Assembly (NCBI RefSeq): GCF_002197845.1
Contig: NZ_NIDE01000005.1
Coordinates: 372,001-436,000 of the forward strand
Direction: 5' to 3'
DNA: 64,000 nt
Source: Fimbriiglobus ruber
Lineage (GTDB): Bacteria; Planctomycetota; Planctomycetia; Gemmatales; Gemmataceae
In this document: in pieces, positions 39,801 to 46,916 of the stretch
How the letters are laid out: every line of letters starts with the position of its first letter
Numbering within the stretch: the first letter of the stretch is position 1
Program-made: the position numbers and the translations under genes
Notes under the pieces: generated by a model
Told to the model about the DNA's origin: nothing
What the model saw: only the letters and a program-made list of their open reading frames with translations
The model's database searches: none

Positions 39801-41911
39801 ACGGCGTCACACCGGATGCCACCCAGACGTTCACACTCACCGTCGACGAGGCTCCGTCGATCACCAGCGCGGCTGCGACCACGCTCACCACGGGTGCCGC
39901 CGGAGCGTTCACCGTCACCACCGCCCACGACTTCCCGACTGCCACCGCTCTTTCGGAATCGGGTACCCTGCCCTCCGGCGTCACATTCGTCGACAACGGC
40001 GACGGGACTGCTTCCCTCGCCGGGACGCCGGCCGCTGGGGCCGGCGGGACGTACGCGTTCACCATCACTGCGGCCAACGGCGTCACACCCGATGCCACCC
40101 AGGCTTTCACGCTGACCGTCGACGAGGCTCCGCCGATCACGAGCGCGGCTGCGACCACGCTCACCGTCGGTACGGCCGGAGCGTTCACCGTCACCACCGG
40201 GCACGACTTCCCGACTGCTACCACGCTCACCGAGTCGGGTACGCTCCCGACCGGCGTCACATTCGTCGACAACGGCGACGGGATCGCCACCCTCGCTGGG
40301 ACACCGGCCGGCGGGACCGGCGGGACGTACGCGTTCACCATCACTGCGGCCAACGGCGTCACTCCCAACGCCACCCAGACGTTCACACTCACCGTCGATG
40401 AGGCTCCGTCGATCACCAGTGCGGCTGCGACCACGCTCACTGTCGGTACGGCCGGAACCTTCACTGTTGCCACCGGGCATGACTTCCCGACCGCCACGCT
40501 CACCGAAACCGGCGCCCTCCCGGCCGGGGTCACGTTCGTCGACAGCGGCGACGGGACCGCCACCCTCGCCGGGACACCGGCCGCCGGGACCGGGGGCACA
40601 TACTCCCTCACCGTCACCGCGGCCAACGGCGTTGCCCCCGACGCCACCCAGGCTTTCACACTCACCGTCGACGCCTCGCCGGTGTTCACGTCGACCACCA
40701 TCGCGACCACCAGTCGGACTGGTACCGCGGTCTCGACCACACTCACCGCGAGTGGATTCCCAGTTCCGATTTTCTCCATAGCTTCGGGCCAATTGCCAAC
40801 CGGATTGACGCTCAACCCGAACACCGGGGCGATCACCGGAACGCCGACGGCAGTCGGAACGTTCTCGGGTACGTTCGCGACAACTAACTCGGCCGGCGCG
40901 GCCGACCAGCCGTTTACGTTGACCATCAGCCCGTCCCAATTAAATCAGAACGATGTCAGCGTGTTCGCGATCTCCGGCTCGGCCACCTCGACGCCGCTTA
41001 ACTCCGACGGGTCTTCGGCCGGGTCGCCGGTCACCCCGTTCGGAACCGTCGGAACGGTAACCGCGGTCGCCGACGTGACCGGGGACGGAACGCCCGACCA
41101 GATCATCGGGTCCGGCCCGGGCATCCGGGCGACCGTGGTCGTGGTCGACGGAGCGACCGGCGCTATCGTGATGACCCTCCATCCGTTCGAGGACAGTTTC
41201 ACCGGCGGCGTGTTCGTGGCGGCCGCGGACGTGAACGGGGACGGTTATGCGGACATCGCCGTCTCGGCCGACGTGACCGGCGGGGGTCGCGTCCAGATTT
41301 ACGACGGCAAGACCGGAATGTTGCTGGCCGATTTCTTCGGGATCGCCGATTCCTCATTCCGGGGCGGGGCCCGCGTCGCGTTCGGGGACGTGAACGGCGA
41401 CGGGAGGCCCGACCTGATCGTGTCGGCCGGGGACGGCGGCGGCCCGCGGATCGCCATCTTCGACGGGAGGACCCTGGAGCCGGGTCAGACCCCGACCAGG
41501 CTCGTCAGCGACTTCTTTGCCTTCGAACCGACCCTCCGGGACGGGGCTTACGTCACCGCCGGGGACGTCAACGGGGACGGGAAAGCCGACCTGATCTTCG
41601 GCGGCGGCCCGACCGGCGCACCGCGGGTATTGGTCGTGGACGGCAGCACACTCCTGTCGAGCCAGGGCCAGACGTTGACCCCGCTGGCCGACTTCTTCGC
41701 GGGCGATTCGACGCTCCGAGGGGGTGTCGTCGTCGCGGCCAAGGATCTCGACGGGGACAACCAGGAAGACCTGGTCGTCGCCGTTCCTCAAACCAACGGG
41801 ACAGCCGAGGTGTTCTCTTACCTGGGTAAAGACCTGGCACCGGGTACAACTCCGCCCGTGTTCAAGGAATACGGACCGGTCGAAGACCCGCTCGGCGTGT
41901 ACGTCGGTTAA
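30821..41911 (+). CDS. Giant secreted protein: LExRxxP motif, 18 SdrD-B-like domains, 11 putative Ig domains, FG-GAP C-terminus
   Basis: This is a 3,696-aa protein. I prefer ATG 30821 (GGAAAGAG about 7 nt upstream) to the TTG at 30773. LEDRLTP is at residues 29-35. After a ~200-residue unique region come 18 SdrD-B/CnaB-like domains (about 233-2368), each with S-G-x-V-(F/Y)-x-D...G-D/E-x-x-I-x-G-V-T-L-V-L-T-G and ending S-Y-N-F-(G/A)-E. Ten near-identical He_PIG-type putative Ig units (T-S-A-A-A-T-T-L-T-V-G...) and one more divergent unit follow (2368-3370). FG-GAP/VCBS repeats (3371-3696; DVNGDGYADIAVS) end DPLGVYVG. It is probably a fibrous surface adhesin or matrix protein. An IS701 element sits in its stop codon without altering the protein. 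Confidence 0.9.
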   Translation: MGLEPWMIPARRGTQSAKSRKLRLTVENLEDRLTPAPVTFAQFLEQNGTNDFTFTNNGGTSGDFSTIAGGSAVFFQFTNIVGLSALAPDLSGFQNAHVTVSAHTTTPASVSGSNLTQPFNTAGTITLTRDTPAAEGFGTRTNLLTIVFDTSSSQPVLTGGVGGNAATFSASSTVNIVSMTSDFLDFSPTTQRDAALSLTSVNPSFSQGAGGFVANFAAAATGTFDSDPAPVIAPSVVSGVVYRDANNNGAQGGGEPGIQNVILNLTGTDDQGNAVNQTTVTDANGTYTFSVRPSQSGTGYTLTETQPSGYLQGKDTIGSLGGDPVSQTPTTDTVPNIEVPVYTHGTSYNFGELQPASLSGSVFAESDNNAIQNAGEPPIAGVTLVLTGTNDLGVITPITAATNASGQYSFTSLRPATGNGYTITETQPTGYNEEKDNPGSPVGNVTVQDVISAIPLGVGVSGTSYNFAESGAALSGTVYEDKNANGVFDGGDGGVSGATLTLTGTDIAGNAVNVTTTTNAGGAFAFSYLRQSNAAGYTITETQPAGYLEGRDTAGNLAGNTAVQDVISGIVTTTGSAGTSYNFGEVMPAQLSGAVFVDPNLNAVKDAGEPAISGVTLVLTGTDAYGASVALTTTTNSAGAYSFTSLRPSNGAGYTVTETQPAGFNEGIDNAGSPAGNINVQDVISAIPVADNGTGTSYNFGELGASISGTIYEDKNADGVLDAGDAGISGVTVVLTGSDITGTAITPITATTNASGQFTFSNLRQSNGPGYTITETQPSGYLEGADTVGTFGAAAVGSGTVQDVISGVVTPSGGTGTSYNFGAVKPAQLSGAVFVDPNRNGIQDPGEPAISGVTLVLTGQDAFGASANATATTNSAGAYSFTSLRPSNGAGYTVTETQPTGFNEGVDNAGSPAGSISAQDVISAIPVADNGNGTSYNFGELGASISGVVYQDTNLDGVLDAGDTGLTGVTVVLTGSDITGAAITPITATTNASGQFTLSNLRQSNAAGYTITETQPGAFAEGADTVGNFGGAAVGNGSVQDIISGIVTPSGGAGTSYNFGELSPGNLSGRVFVDGNNNGVFDGTDSGISGVTLVLSGMTVFGAPVAMTTTTDATGQYGFTAVPPSNASGYTITETQPSGFLEGVDTVGSLSGNDSVQDVVSSIVLPNGGNGTSYNFAELNPITIAGTVFLDANNNGIQDPGDVGLAGVTVVVTGTDYSGHSVNQVQTTNGSGDYTFISLSPSNGAGYTVTETQPIGYGQGIDTAGNPTNGNTTVQDAISVIIATTPNTNLVGYNFAEIGQSLSGTVYEDKDASGSLTAGDSFLSGVTLVLTGVDDAGNPVDLTVTTNASGVYSFVNLRSSNGVGYTITETQPGGFLEGLDTQGSLGGNIGVIDVVSGIVLGSTNGTSYNFGEVSPASLSGVVFDDSGNNDGVKQAGDPAISGVTLVLTGTDAFGGTVSQTQVTGASGTYAFTSLRPSNGSGYTVTESQPATFLQGRDTAGVPSDGTIASQTATQDVINAIAVGDAAALVSYNFGELQASSLSGTVFADPTGNAIRQVGDPGIAGVTVVLTGADFAGNSVNQTQTTDSSGDYTFTGLPPSNGAGYTITESQPSGYNQGSDNPGNPAGNVTVQDVISGIVVGAGGVTGTSYNFAETGESLSGTVYEDTDASGSLTGGDVAIAGVTLVLTGTDIAGAAVTVTVTTDASGVYSFTNVRSSNAAGYTITETQPGGFLEGADTQGSLGGDISVIDVVSGVVLGLANGTSYNFGEVSPASLSGVVFDDSANNDGVKQAGDPAIPGVTLVLTGTDAFGGTVSQTQVTGASGTYAFTSLRPSNGSGYTVTESQPATFLQGRDTAGVPSDGTIASQTATQDVINAIAVGDAAALVSYNFGELQASSLSGTVFNDFNGNGTQDSGELGIAGVTLVLTGTDFAGDSINQTQTTDSSGDFTFTGLRPSNGAGYTITESQPANAVQGIDTAGSPTDGTVASQTATQDVINAIAINANAALVGFNFGELKGVSLSGVVFDNSAGNDGLMQTGEPPIARVTVVLSGTSSHGPITPITTTTGADGSFVFSNLLPSAGGGYTVTETQPSGFLQGKDTAGSPASGTVSQNGSQDVVSGITTNGTDLTGYNFAELEPASISGRVFSDLNNDGLFQPGEGPIAGVTVVLTGTDDTGAAVSLTSTTGNDGAYQFTNLRPSRAGGYVLTVTQPAGFTPGLEHAGELGGSPTQNTISAIFVVAGNNGADYNFAEIGGSLSGFVFNDFNYNGVFDTPVETGIAGSTVALTGVDTVGNAVAATTTTGSDGSFTFDNLRQSNAAGYTLTESPPTGYFAGTDTAGTLAGSTNVPNVVSNIVLASGANGVDYRFAELQSPAITSAAATTLTVGTAGTFTVTTGPDFPAVTLSESGALPAGVTFVDNGDGTATLAGTPAVGVGGTFVLTITAANSVTPDATQAFTLTVDEAPSITSAAATTLAVGTAGAFTVTTAHDFPTATALTESGTLPVGVTFHDNGDGTATLAGTPAAGTGGTYTLTVTAANGVTPDATQTYTLTVNEPPTITSAAATTLTVGTAGAFTVATAHDFPAATTLTESGTLPTGITFVDNGDGTATLAGTPAAGAGGTYTLTVTAANGVTPDATQAFTLTVDEAPSITSAAATTLTVGTAGTFTVATGHDFPTATLTETGALPVGVTFHDNGDGIATLAGTPAVGTGGTYAFTITAVNGVTPDATQTFTLTVDELPTITSAATTTLTVGAAGTFTVATGHDFPTATLTETGALPVGVTFHDNGDGTATLAGTPAAGVGGTFAVTITAANGVTPDATQTFTLTVDEAPSITSAATTTFITGVAGTFTVATGHDFPGATTLTETGTLPSGVTFVDDGDGTATLGGTPAAGAGGTYTFTITAANGVTPNATQTFTLTVDEPPTITSAATTTFTTGAAGTFTVATEHDFPTATTLTETGALPSGVTFVDDGDGTATLAGTPAAGVGGTFALTITAANGVTPDATQTFTLTVDEAPSITSAAATTLTTGAAGAFTVTTAHDFPTATALSESGTLPSGVTFVDNGDGTASLAGTPAAGAGGTYAFTITAANGVTPDATQAFTLTVDEAPPITSAAATTLTVGTAGAFTVTTGHDFPTATTLTESGTLPTGVTFVDNGDGIATLAGTPAGGTGGTYAFTITAANGVTPNATQTFTLTVDEAPSITSAAATTLTVGTAGTFTVATGHDFPTATLTETGALPAGVTFVDSGDGTATLAGTPAAGTGGTYSLTVTAANGVAPDATQAFTLTVDASPVFTSTTIATTSRTGTAVSTTLTASGFPVPIFSIASGQLPTGLTLNPNTGAITGTPTAVGTFSGTFATTNSAGAADQPFTLTISPSQLNQNDVSVFAISGSATSTPLNSDGSSAGSPVTPFGTVGTVTAVADVTGDGTPDQIIGSGPGIRATVVVVDGATGAIVMTLHPFEDSFTGGVFVAAADVNGDGYADIAVSADVTGGGRVQIYDGKTGMLLADFFGIADSSFRGGARVAFGDVNGDGRPDLIVSAGDGGGPRIAIFDGRTLEPGQTPTRLVSDFFAFEPTLRDGAYVTAGDVNGDGKADLIFGGGPTGAPRVLVVDGSTLLSSQGQTLTPLADFFAGDSTLRGGVVVAAKDLDGDNQEDLVVAVPQTNGTAEVFSYLGKDLAPGTTPPVFKEYGPVEDPLGVYVG
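34718..36853 (+). repeat. Duplicated three-domain block (period 1,068 bp) in the giant gene
   Basis: Domains 10-12 (34718-35785) and 13-15 (35786-36853) align at exactly 1,068 bp (356 codons). Identity is highest between about 35051-35505 and 36119-36573, where long runs are unchanged. This is a recent segmental duplication superimposed on the older single-domain repeats. Confidence 0.85.
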
Positions 41912-43281
41912 CAGTACAGCGCAGTAATTTAATAGGATGGGAGGGAAGGATTTAGGAGGAATCACATGACCGAGCAGGAAATCGTGGGCGTCGGCCCGGC
42001 GTTCGCCCGGTATCTGGGCCGGTATCGGGACGTGTTCCGGCAGGACCGCACGGCCGCCCACTTCGACACGTATTGTCGGGGCCTGTTATCCGACCTGCCG
42101 CGGAAATCGATCGAACCGATCGCGTTGGCGAGCGGGACGACGGTCCGTACCCTCCAGTTGTTCGTGACGACCTCGGTGTGGTCGTACGACGAGGCCCGGA
42201 CGCGGTTGCACCGATTCGTGGCCGATACGCTGGCCGATCTCCCGACCGATCCCGTCGGAACGGTCGGGGTGATCGACGAGACGAGCAGCCGGAAGTGGGG
42301 GGATCACACTCCGGGCGTCCAACGGCAGTACCTGGGGTGTGTGGGCAAGGTCGACAATGGGATCGTGACCGTCCACGTGGGGGTCACCAAGGGCACCTTT
42401 CGTACCCTGTTGGACGCCGACCTGTTCCTACCCGAGTCGTGGGACGTGGACCGCGCGCGGTGTCAGGCGGCCGGCATCCCGGACACCGTCCGGCACCACC
42501 CGAAGTGGCGGCTGGCCCTCGACCAACTCCTCCGGGCGAACACGAACGGGATCACGTTCGACGGGCCGACGTTCGACGAAGGGTACGGGGCAGCCGTCCC
42601 GCTCCTGACCGTGTTGGGCGTGATGGGACAGCGGTTCGTGGGTGAAATCCCGACGAATTTCGCCGTCCGGGACGCGGCCGGGGGCCCCTCCCGGCGGGCC
42701 GACGAGCGGTTGACCGGGGGTCACGCCGAGCGGGGGCGAGTGTACCGGTTGACCCGCCAGACGACCCGCCCGTCGGTCTGGCGGGTGGCCACCGCCATCG
42801 TCTGGGTGGCCGACCGCAAGCACACCCTGATGGTCGCCCGCAACGACGCGACCGGGGAGATCAAGTACTTCCTGACGAACGCCACGGCCGAGCCGGTGGC
42901 TCGGATTCTCGCCGTCGCCTTCCGCCGGTGGACGGTCGAGCATCTATTCCGGGTCGCCAAACAGGAAGTCGGACTGATGCACTACGAGGGGCGGGATTAC
43001 ACGGGGCTGATGCGGCACCGGACCCTGGCCGTGGTCGTCCTCGGATTCGTCGCCGCCCACACGGAGCGGCTCCGGGGGGAAAAACCCAGACGTGACGATG
43101 GAGCAGGTGTGCCGGGCGCTCAACGTCCGGTGCGCGATCCTGTTCCGGCGGCGACGGGGAACCGGGGCCACCCAACATACCAGCGACGTAATTCAATACC
43201 ACCAGCGGCGAAACAAGCAAGCCACCCGATCTCATAAGAAGCAGCGGCACAAACGTGTTACGTAAAATACGCGCTGTACTG
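41912..43281 (+). mobile_element. IS701-family element with TTAA target duplication
   Basis: This 1,370-bp element is bounded by CAGTACAGCGC (41912-41922) and its complement (43271-43281), with imperfect inner TIR sequence (AGTAATTT against GTATTTT). TTAA flanks both ends (41908-41911 and 43282-43285), matching the 4-bp YTAR duplication known for IS701. The left TTAA contains the TAA stop codon of the giant gene. The single transposase gene is frameshifted near its end. Confidence 0.92.
41966..43265 (+). pseudogene. IS701-family transposase, frameshifted at a G6A5 tract
   Basis: ATG 41966 has AGGAGGA 8-9 nt upstream. The protein has the IS701 order: FDTYCRGLLSDLPRKSIEPIA, VGVIDETSSRKWGDHTPGVQRQYLGCVGKVDNG, ITFDGPTFDEGYG and FRRWTVEHLFRVAKQEVGLMHYEGRDYTGLMRH. 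All three acidic catalytic blocks are in frame. At GGGGGGAAAAA (43074-43084) the original frame runs into unrelated sequence. A shift of one base restores GKNPDVTMEQVCRALNVR, CAILFRRRRGTGATQHTSDV and a basic tail ending at 43265 (432 aa). Loss of the C-terminal tail may or may not abolish activity. Confidence 0.85.
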
Positions 43282-43407
43282 TTAAGGAGCCTATTTGGGG
43301 AAGAACATCATTCCGCCGGGATCCCGCCCGAGGCGTTTTCAATCACTGTGCCCGGGCTCTTCGGTGCGTTCGTCGGTTCGAGTCATCGGCTCCGAGAGAG
43401 ATGATCA

Positions 43408-43899
43408 GTGAATGCCGCGCAAATTGAGGAACTCTTCACTCGCGCCAGGAAGCACCAATTCACGAACGACTTGTCTGAAGCGGTCCAGTGCTATCGACGG
43501 CTTATCGAGATGGCGCCGGACCACATCGATGCGCTTTGCCAACTCGGCATCATTTTTCTCAAGCTCGAACGGGCCGCGGACGCGGAAGAGTATTTGCGGC
43601 GGTTCCTGCGACTCCGACCGCAATCGGTCGATGGTCTTTCCAACCTGGGGGTCGCGCTCGCTCAACAAGGCAACTACGACGAGGCGATCGCCTGTTTCCG
43701 CAAGGCCGCCGACTTGCGACCCCGTGCCGACGCTTTCAACAATCTCGGGAACGCTTATCGGGACGCCTGTCTGTATGACGCGGCGGAAACTTCTCTGAGA
43801 CAGGCCTTGCGACTGAATCCAGATCACGCGGACGCCTTATACAACCTTGGTCGTACATTGTCTGTACTTTCCGCGAAATCGTGTGACGGCGTGTGGTAG
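43408..43899 (+). CDS. TPR-repeat protein, 3' end truncated by an insertion element
   Basis: The start is GTG 43408 with GAGAGAG upstream; the nearby ATG 43401 hits a stop within nine codons. About 150 genuine residues form four TPR units (AVQCYRRLIEMAPDHIDALCQLGIIFLKLE, AEEYLRRFLRLRPQSVDGLSNLGVAL, EAIACFRKAADLRPRADAFNNLGNAYRDA, AETSLRQALRLNPDHADALYNLGRTL). Coding sequence of the host gene stops at about 43860, where a DDE insertion element begins. The last 13 codons (SVLSAKSCDGVW) are read from the element. In planctomycetes such N-terminal TPR blocks often precede glycosyltransferase or sulfotransferase domains, but the rest of this gene is not in the window. Confidence 0.8.
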   Translation: MNAAQIEELFTRARKHQFTNDLSEAVQCYRRLIEMAPDHIDALCQLGIIFLKLERAADAEEYLRRFLRLRPQSVDGLSNLGVALAQQGNYDEAIACFRKAADLRPRADAFNNLGNAYRDACLYDAAETSLRQALRLNPDHADALYNLGRTLSVLSAKSCDGVW

Positions 43900-45341
43900 C
43901 GAGTTCGGGTGGACAGAATGCCGGCCCGTCCGGGCCGATGGGGGTTACCACACCAACCCACGCCCGAACGGACTCGGCCATGACATCGTCGCAGATCGCC
44001 CCTCCCACCGTCCACTGGTTTTCCCGCGTGGGAACCGCTCTCGACCGCCGTCCCGGCGCCCGACGGGCCCGGTTGCTCGTCGGGGCGGTTCTGGCTCGGA
44101 GTCGGCGGACGGTCACCGGGGGGATTCGGGCGGCCGGGTTGGGTGACCAGTTCCGGTCGTGTGACACGACCGTGGCGGCCGTCGGCCGGCGGCCGGACGC
44201 GTGCGCGACCCGGTTGGTGAGCGCGGTCGTCCAGCCCCTGGTGGCCGCCGACGAGCACCGGACGCTGGCTCGCGATGACACCCCGACCGCGCGGTACGGG
44301 CCGCACGTCCAGGGCGCGGGGGGGCATCACAACCCGACCCCCGGACCGGCCGGGTCGGCGTACGTGTACGGGCACGTGTGGGTCGCCCTCGGGTTGCTCG
44401 TGACGCACCCGACGTGGGGGACCACGGCCCTCCCGGTCCTCGCCCGGTTGCACGTCCGGGCGAAGAACGTGGCGGGCCTTCCGGCGGCCGACCGGCCGGC
44501 CTTCCGGACCACGCACGCGAGGGCCGTCGAACTCGTCCGGTGGGCGGTGTCGTGCCTCGCGTCGTGGGGCAAAGCCCTGTGGGTGGTGGCCGACGGGGCG
44601 TACGCCACGGCCCCGTTCCTGACGCCGGTCAACGCCCTCGGGGTGCGGGTCGTCAGCCGCCTGCGGAAGGACGCGGCCCTGTGGACGGAACCCGGTCCGC
44701 GGCGGCCGGGCCCGCGGGGGCGGCGACGGATCTCCGGCGACCGGCGGATGTCCCTGGCCGAGCGGGCCGGTCAGAAGGGCGGGTGGTCGACCGGGACGTT
44801 CGACCTGTACGGGAAGGCCACGGTCAAGCGGTACAAGACGTTCGTCGCCACGTGGCGGCCGGCCGGCGGGGCCATCCGGGTCGTCCGGGTCGACGAGCCG
44901 ACCGGGTGGCGGGCGTACTTCTGCACCGACCCGGCGGCCACCGTGGCCGACATCCTGACGCGGGTAGCTGGCCGGTTCACCCTGGAGGCCACGTTCCGCG
45001 ACCTCAAGCACGTGGTCGGAGCGGGCCAGCAACAAGTCCGGCGATTGCCCGCCAACGTCGGAGCGTTCCATGTCTGCCTGTGGACGTTCGTGATGACCGA
45101 AGCATGGGCGTGGAACGCGACCCCGGACGCACTCGTCGGGCACCGGGCGACGGCCCCGTGGGACGACGCCGCCCGGCGACCGAGCCACGCCGACAAGCGG
45201 CGGGGATGGCGGCGGGAATTACAGGGGAAAGAGATTCGAGCGGCTCTGCGGCCGGGCATGACCGAGGCGGAAATCCAGGCCGCCGCCGAGCCGCTATTGG
45301 ACCTGGCGGCTTGACAGCGACGAATTCGCGGAAAGAACAGA
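43861..45341 (+). mobile_element. DDE insertion element with ~22-bp imperfect TIRs
   Basis: The left end TCTGTACTTTCCGCGAAATC (43861 on) and the complement of the right end (45320-45341) match at 20 of 22 positions. One intact transposase lies inside. I see no target duplication (ATTG left, ATCA right), so the flanks may have been rearranged; the right side runs straight into an IS630 element. Confidence 0.75.
43980..45314 (+). CDS. DDE transposase (IS701/DDE_5-like), intact
   Basis: This 444-aa protein starts at ATG 43980; the longer in-frame start at 43893 lies outside the homology with the remnant at 30062-30249. Visible blocks are [44 protein letters not shown] (first acidic block), [15 protein letters not shown] (second acidic block) and [23 protein letters not shown] (Glu block). 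The order fits the DDE_5 superfamily. I am less sure of the IS family name than of the transposase call. It is uninterrupted and so potentially active. Confidence 0.78.
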   Translation: MTSSQIAPPTVHWFSRVGTALDRRPGARRARLLVGAVLARSRRTVTGGIRAAGLGDQFRSCDTTVAAVGRRPDACATRLVSAVVQPLVAADEHRTLARDDTPTARYGPHVQGAGGHHNPTPGPAGSAYVYGHVWVALGLLVTHPTWGTTALPVLARLHVRAKNVAGLPAADRPAFRTTHARAVELVRWAVSCLASWGKALWVVADGAYATAPFLTPVNALGVRVVSRLRKDAALWTEPGPRRPGPRGRRRISGDRRMSLAERAGQKGGWSTGTFDLYGKATVKRYKTFVATWRPAGGAIRVVRVDEPTGWRAYFCTDPAATVADILTRVAGRFTLEATFRDLKHVVGAGQQQVRRLPANVGAFHVCLWTFVMTEAWAWNATPDALVGHRATAPWDDAARRPSHADKRRGWRRELQGKEIRAALRPGMTEAEIQAAAEPLLDLAA

Positions 45342-45369
45342 ATCATACTCATCGCCTGAAAGGTCTCCG

Positions 45370-46682
45370 ATGCCGCGCCGCCACAAGAGCCCACTTCGCC
45401 CGCTGACTACCGACGAACGGACGGAACTCACGACCCTGAGCCGTACCCAATCGGCCCCAGCGATCGAAGTGACCCGTGCGATTCTCCTTCTGCTCGTGAG
45501 TCATGGGCACTCGTACCAGTGTGCGGCCCGCGAGGCCGGCCGCAAGAGCGGGGATGCGGTGACCCATCTGGTGGCCCGGTTCAACACGGACGGCCTGGCG
45601 GCCGTCACGCCCCGACACGGCGGCGGGCGGGCATCGATCGACGACACGGACGCCCGCACGCGCATCCTGCGGGAAGCCAACCGGACGCCGACCCCTCAGC
45701 ACGACGGCACCGCGATGTGGTCGTTGACCCTGTTGCGCAAGGCACTACGAGCCGCCCCCGATGGGCTCCCGCGGGTGTCGACGTACACGATCTGGCGGGT
45801 TCGGCAGGACGCACGGTTTACCGACCAGCGAACCCGCACCGGGTGTCCAACGGGGCAGGCCATCCGCAAGCGCAAAGCGGGGGTGGTGAAGGTCACCGAC
45901 CCGGAAACCGAGTCGAAAAAAAATTGATTGAGGCCGCCGACACCGTGGGCCAGTCGCTGGGTCTGGAGGTGTGGTGCGACGACGAGGCCGGGCCGTTCCA
46001 GACGATCCCTCAGCCCGGATCGTCGTGGCAACCGGAGGGCGACCCAGCCCGGCAGCCACACGAATACCTTCGCGACGGCACCGCCAAGATACTCACCCGA
46101 TTCCACCCGGCGGATGGGCAGGTCCGAATCCCGGGGACAACGACGTGTCCCAATACGGTGTTGCACCCGTGGTTGGAGAGGGAACGGACGGCCATTCTGG
46201 CGGCGTTACCTCCGCTGTTGCCGACGGCGGATCCGTCACGGGCCGCGTGGGAGCGATGGCTTCGAGGACTCCAGCAACCGATCACGTTGCCGGCCGTCTT
46301 GCCGCCGCGGAGGGTGTTGTTGGTGCTGGACAATTTGGCCGGTCACAAGAGCGTGGCATTGGTGCTGTGGCTGTTCGCTCACGGAATTATGCCCTTGTAC
46401 ACCCCCGTCAGTGGATCGTGGCTGAACATGGCCGAGAGCATCCAGAGGGTATTAAAAAGTCGCGCGATGGCCGGTCAACACCCGACGAGTCCAGCCGAGA
46501 TCATCAAGTGGTTCGAGGAGGTCGCAGCGTTCTGGAACGCGAACCCGACGCCGTTTGTCTGGGGCGGAAAGAGGGCCGCTCGACGGAAGCGACAACGCGA
46601 TCGGAGTCACAGACTGAGTGGCTCCGGAGCGACGACTCGGCGGCCCGTCCGCTGTCCGAAAGGCCACGCGCGACCCAAGTGA
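45370..46682 (+). CDS. IS630-family transposase in two frames, -1 frameshift at A8
   Basis: The first frame (45370-45927) encodes the helix-turn-helix N-terminal half ([20 protein letters not shown].., [36 protein letters not shown]) and stops just after A8 at 45916-45923. A -1 slip in the tract continues as [72 protein letters not shown] to 46682, giving about 437 aa. The three acidic residues (D in CDDEAG, D in VLDNLAGH, E in NMAESIQ) are all in the second frame. Programmed -1 frameshifting at A-runs is well known in IS630 elements, so I treat this as a working gene. Element ends and TA duplication were not located. Confidence 0.85.
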
Positions 46683-46779
46683 CCCACTAGTTCTGGCGAA
46701 GAAGTACATCCCCGGTACATCCCGGCTCAGAGGCGAGTGGTAAACGGCTTATTTCGTAAGGGTTTCCGCTCTGAGCGTG

Positions 46780-46827
46780 CGCGACTTTTAATCTTGTGGT
46801 CGTGGGTTCGATTCCCACCGGGCGCAC
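46780..46827 (+). tRNA. 3' half of a tRNA-Lys (UUU), 5' half missing
   Basis: The anticodon loop CTTTTAA (46785-46791) is followed by a variable loop and a perfect T-arm (GTGGG TTCGATT CCCAC). Next comes an acceptor 3' strand CGGGCGC (46819-46825) and discriminator A. Upstream sequence offers no GCGCCCG acceptor strand or D-arm, and the anticodon stem has mismatches, so this is a fragment, not a functional tRNA. It ends exactly where the IS66 element begins. Confidence 0.75.
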
Positions 46828-46916
46828 GTAAGCATTCGGTAACCCCCCCCGGTCGCATTGCCGGGTCGCGATCGGGCTTGCGGAAGAGCGGGATGGGTGG
46901 GTTCAATGGCGTGTGC

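Noticed and set aside
37906-40926. 1,006-codon open frame on the minus strand
   Set aside because: It is antisense to the repetitive putative-Ig region; the repeats and high GC at third positions keep the opposite strand open. The peptide only mirrors the repeat unit.
43286-43303. GGAGCCTATTTGGGGAAG resembling the IS5-family terminal repeat
   Set aside because: Only about 13 of 17 positions agree, there is no partner end and no transposase; probably chance or a very old solo end.
46741-46827. A complete functional tRNA-Lys gene
   Set aside because: The D-arm and 5' acceptor strand are not present and the anticodon stem has mismatches; only the 3' half is supported.
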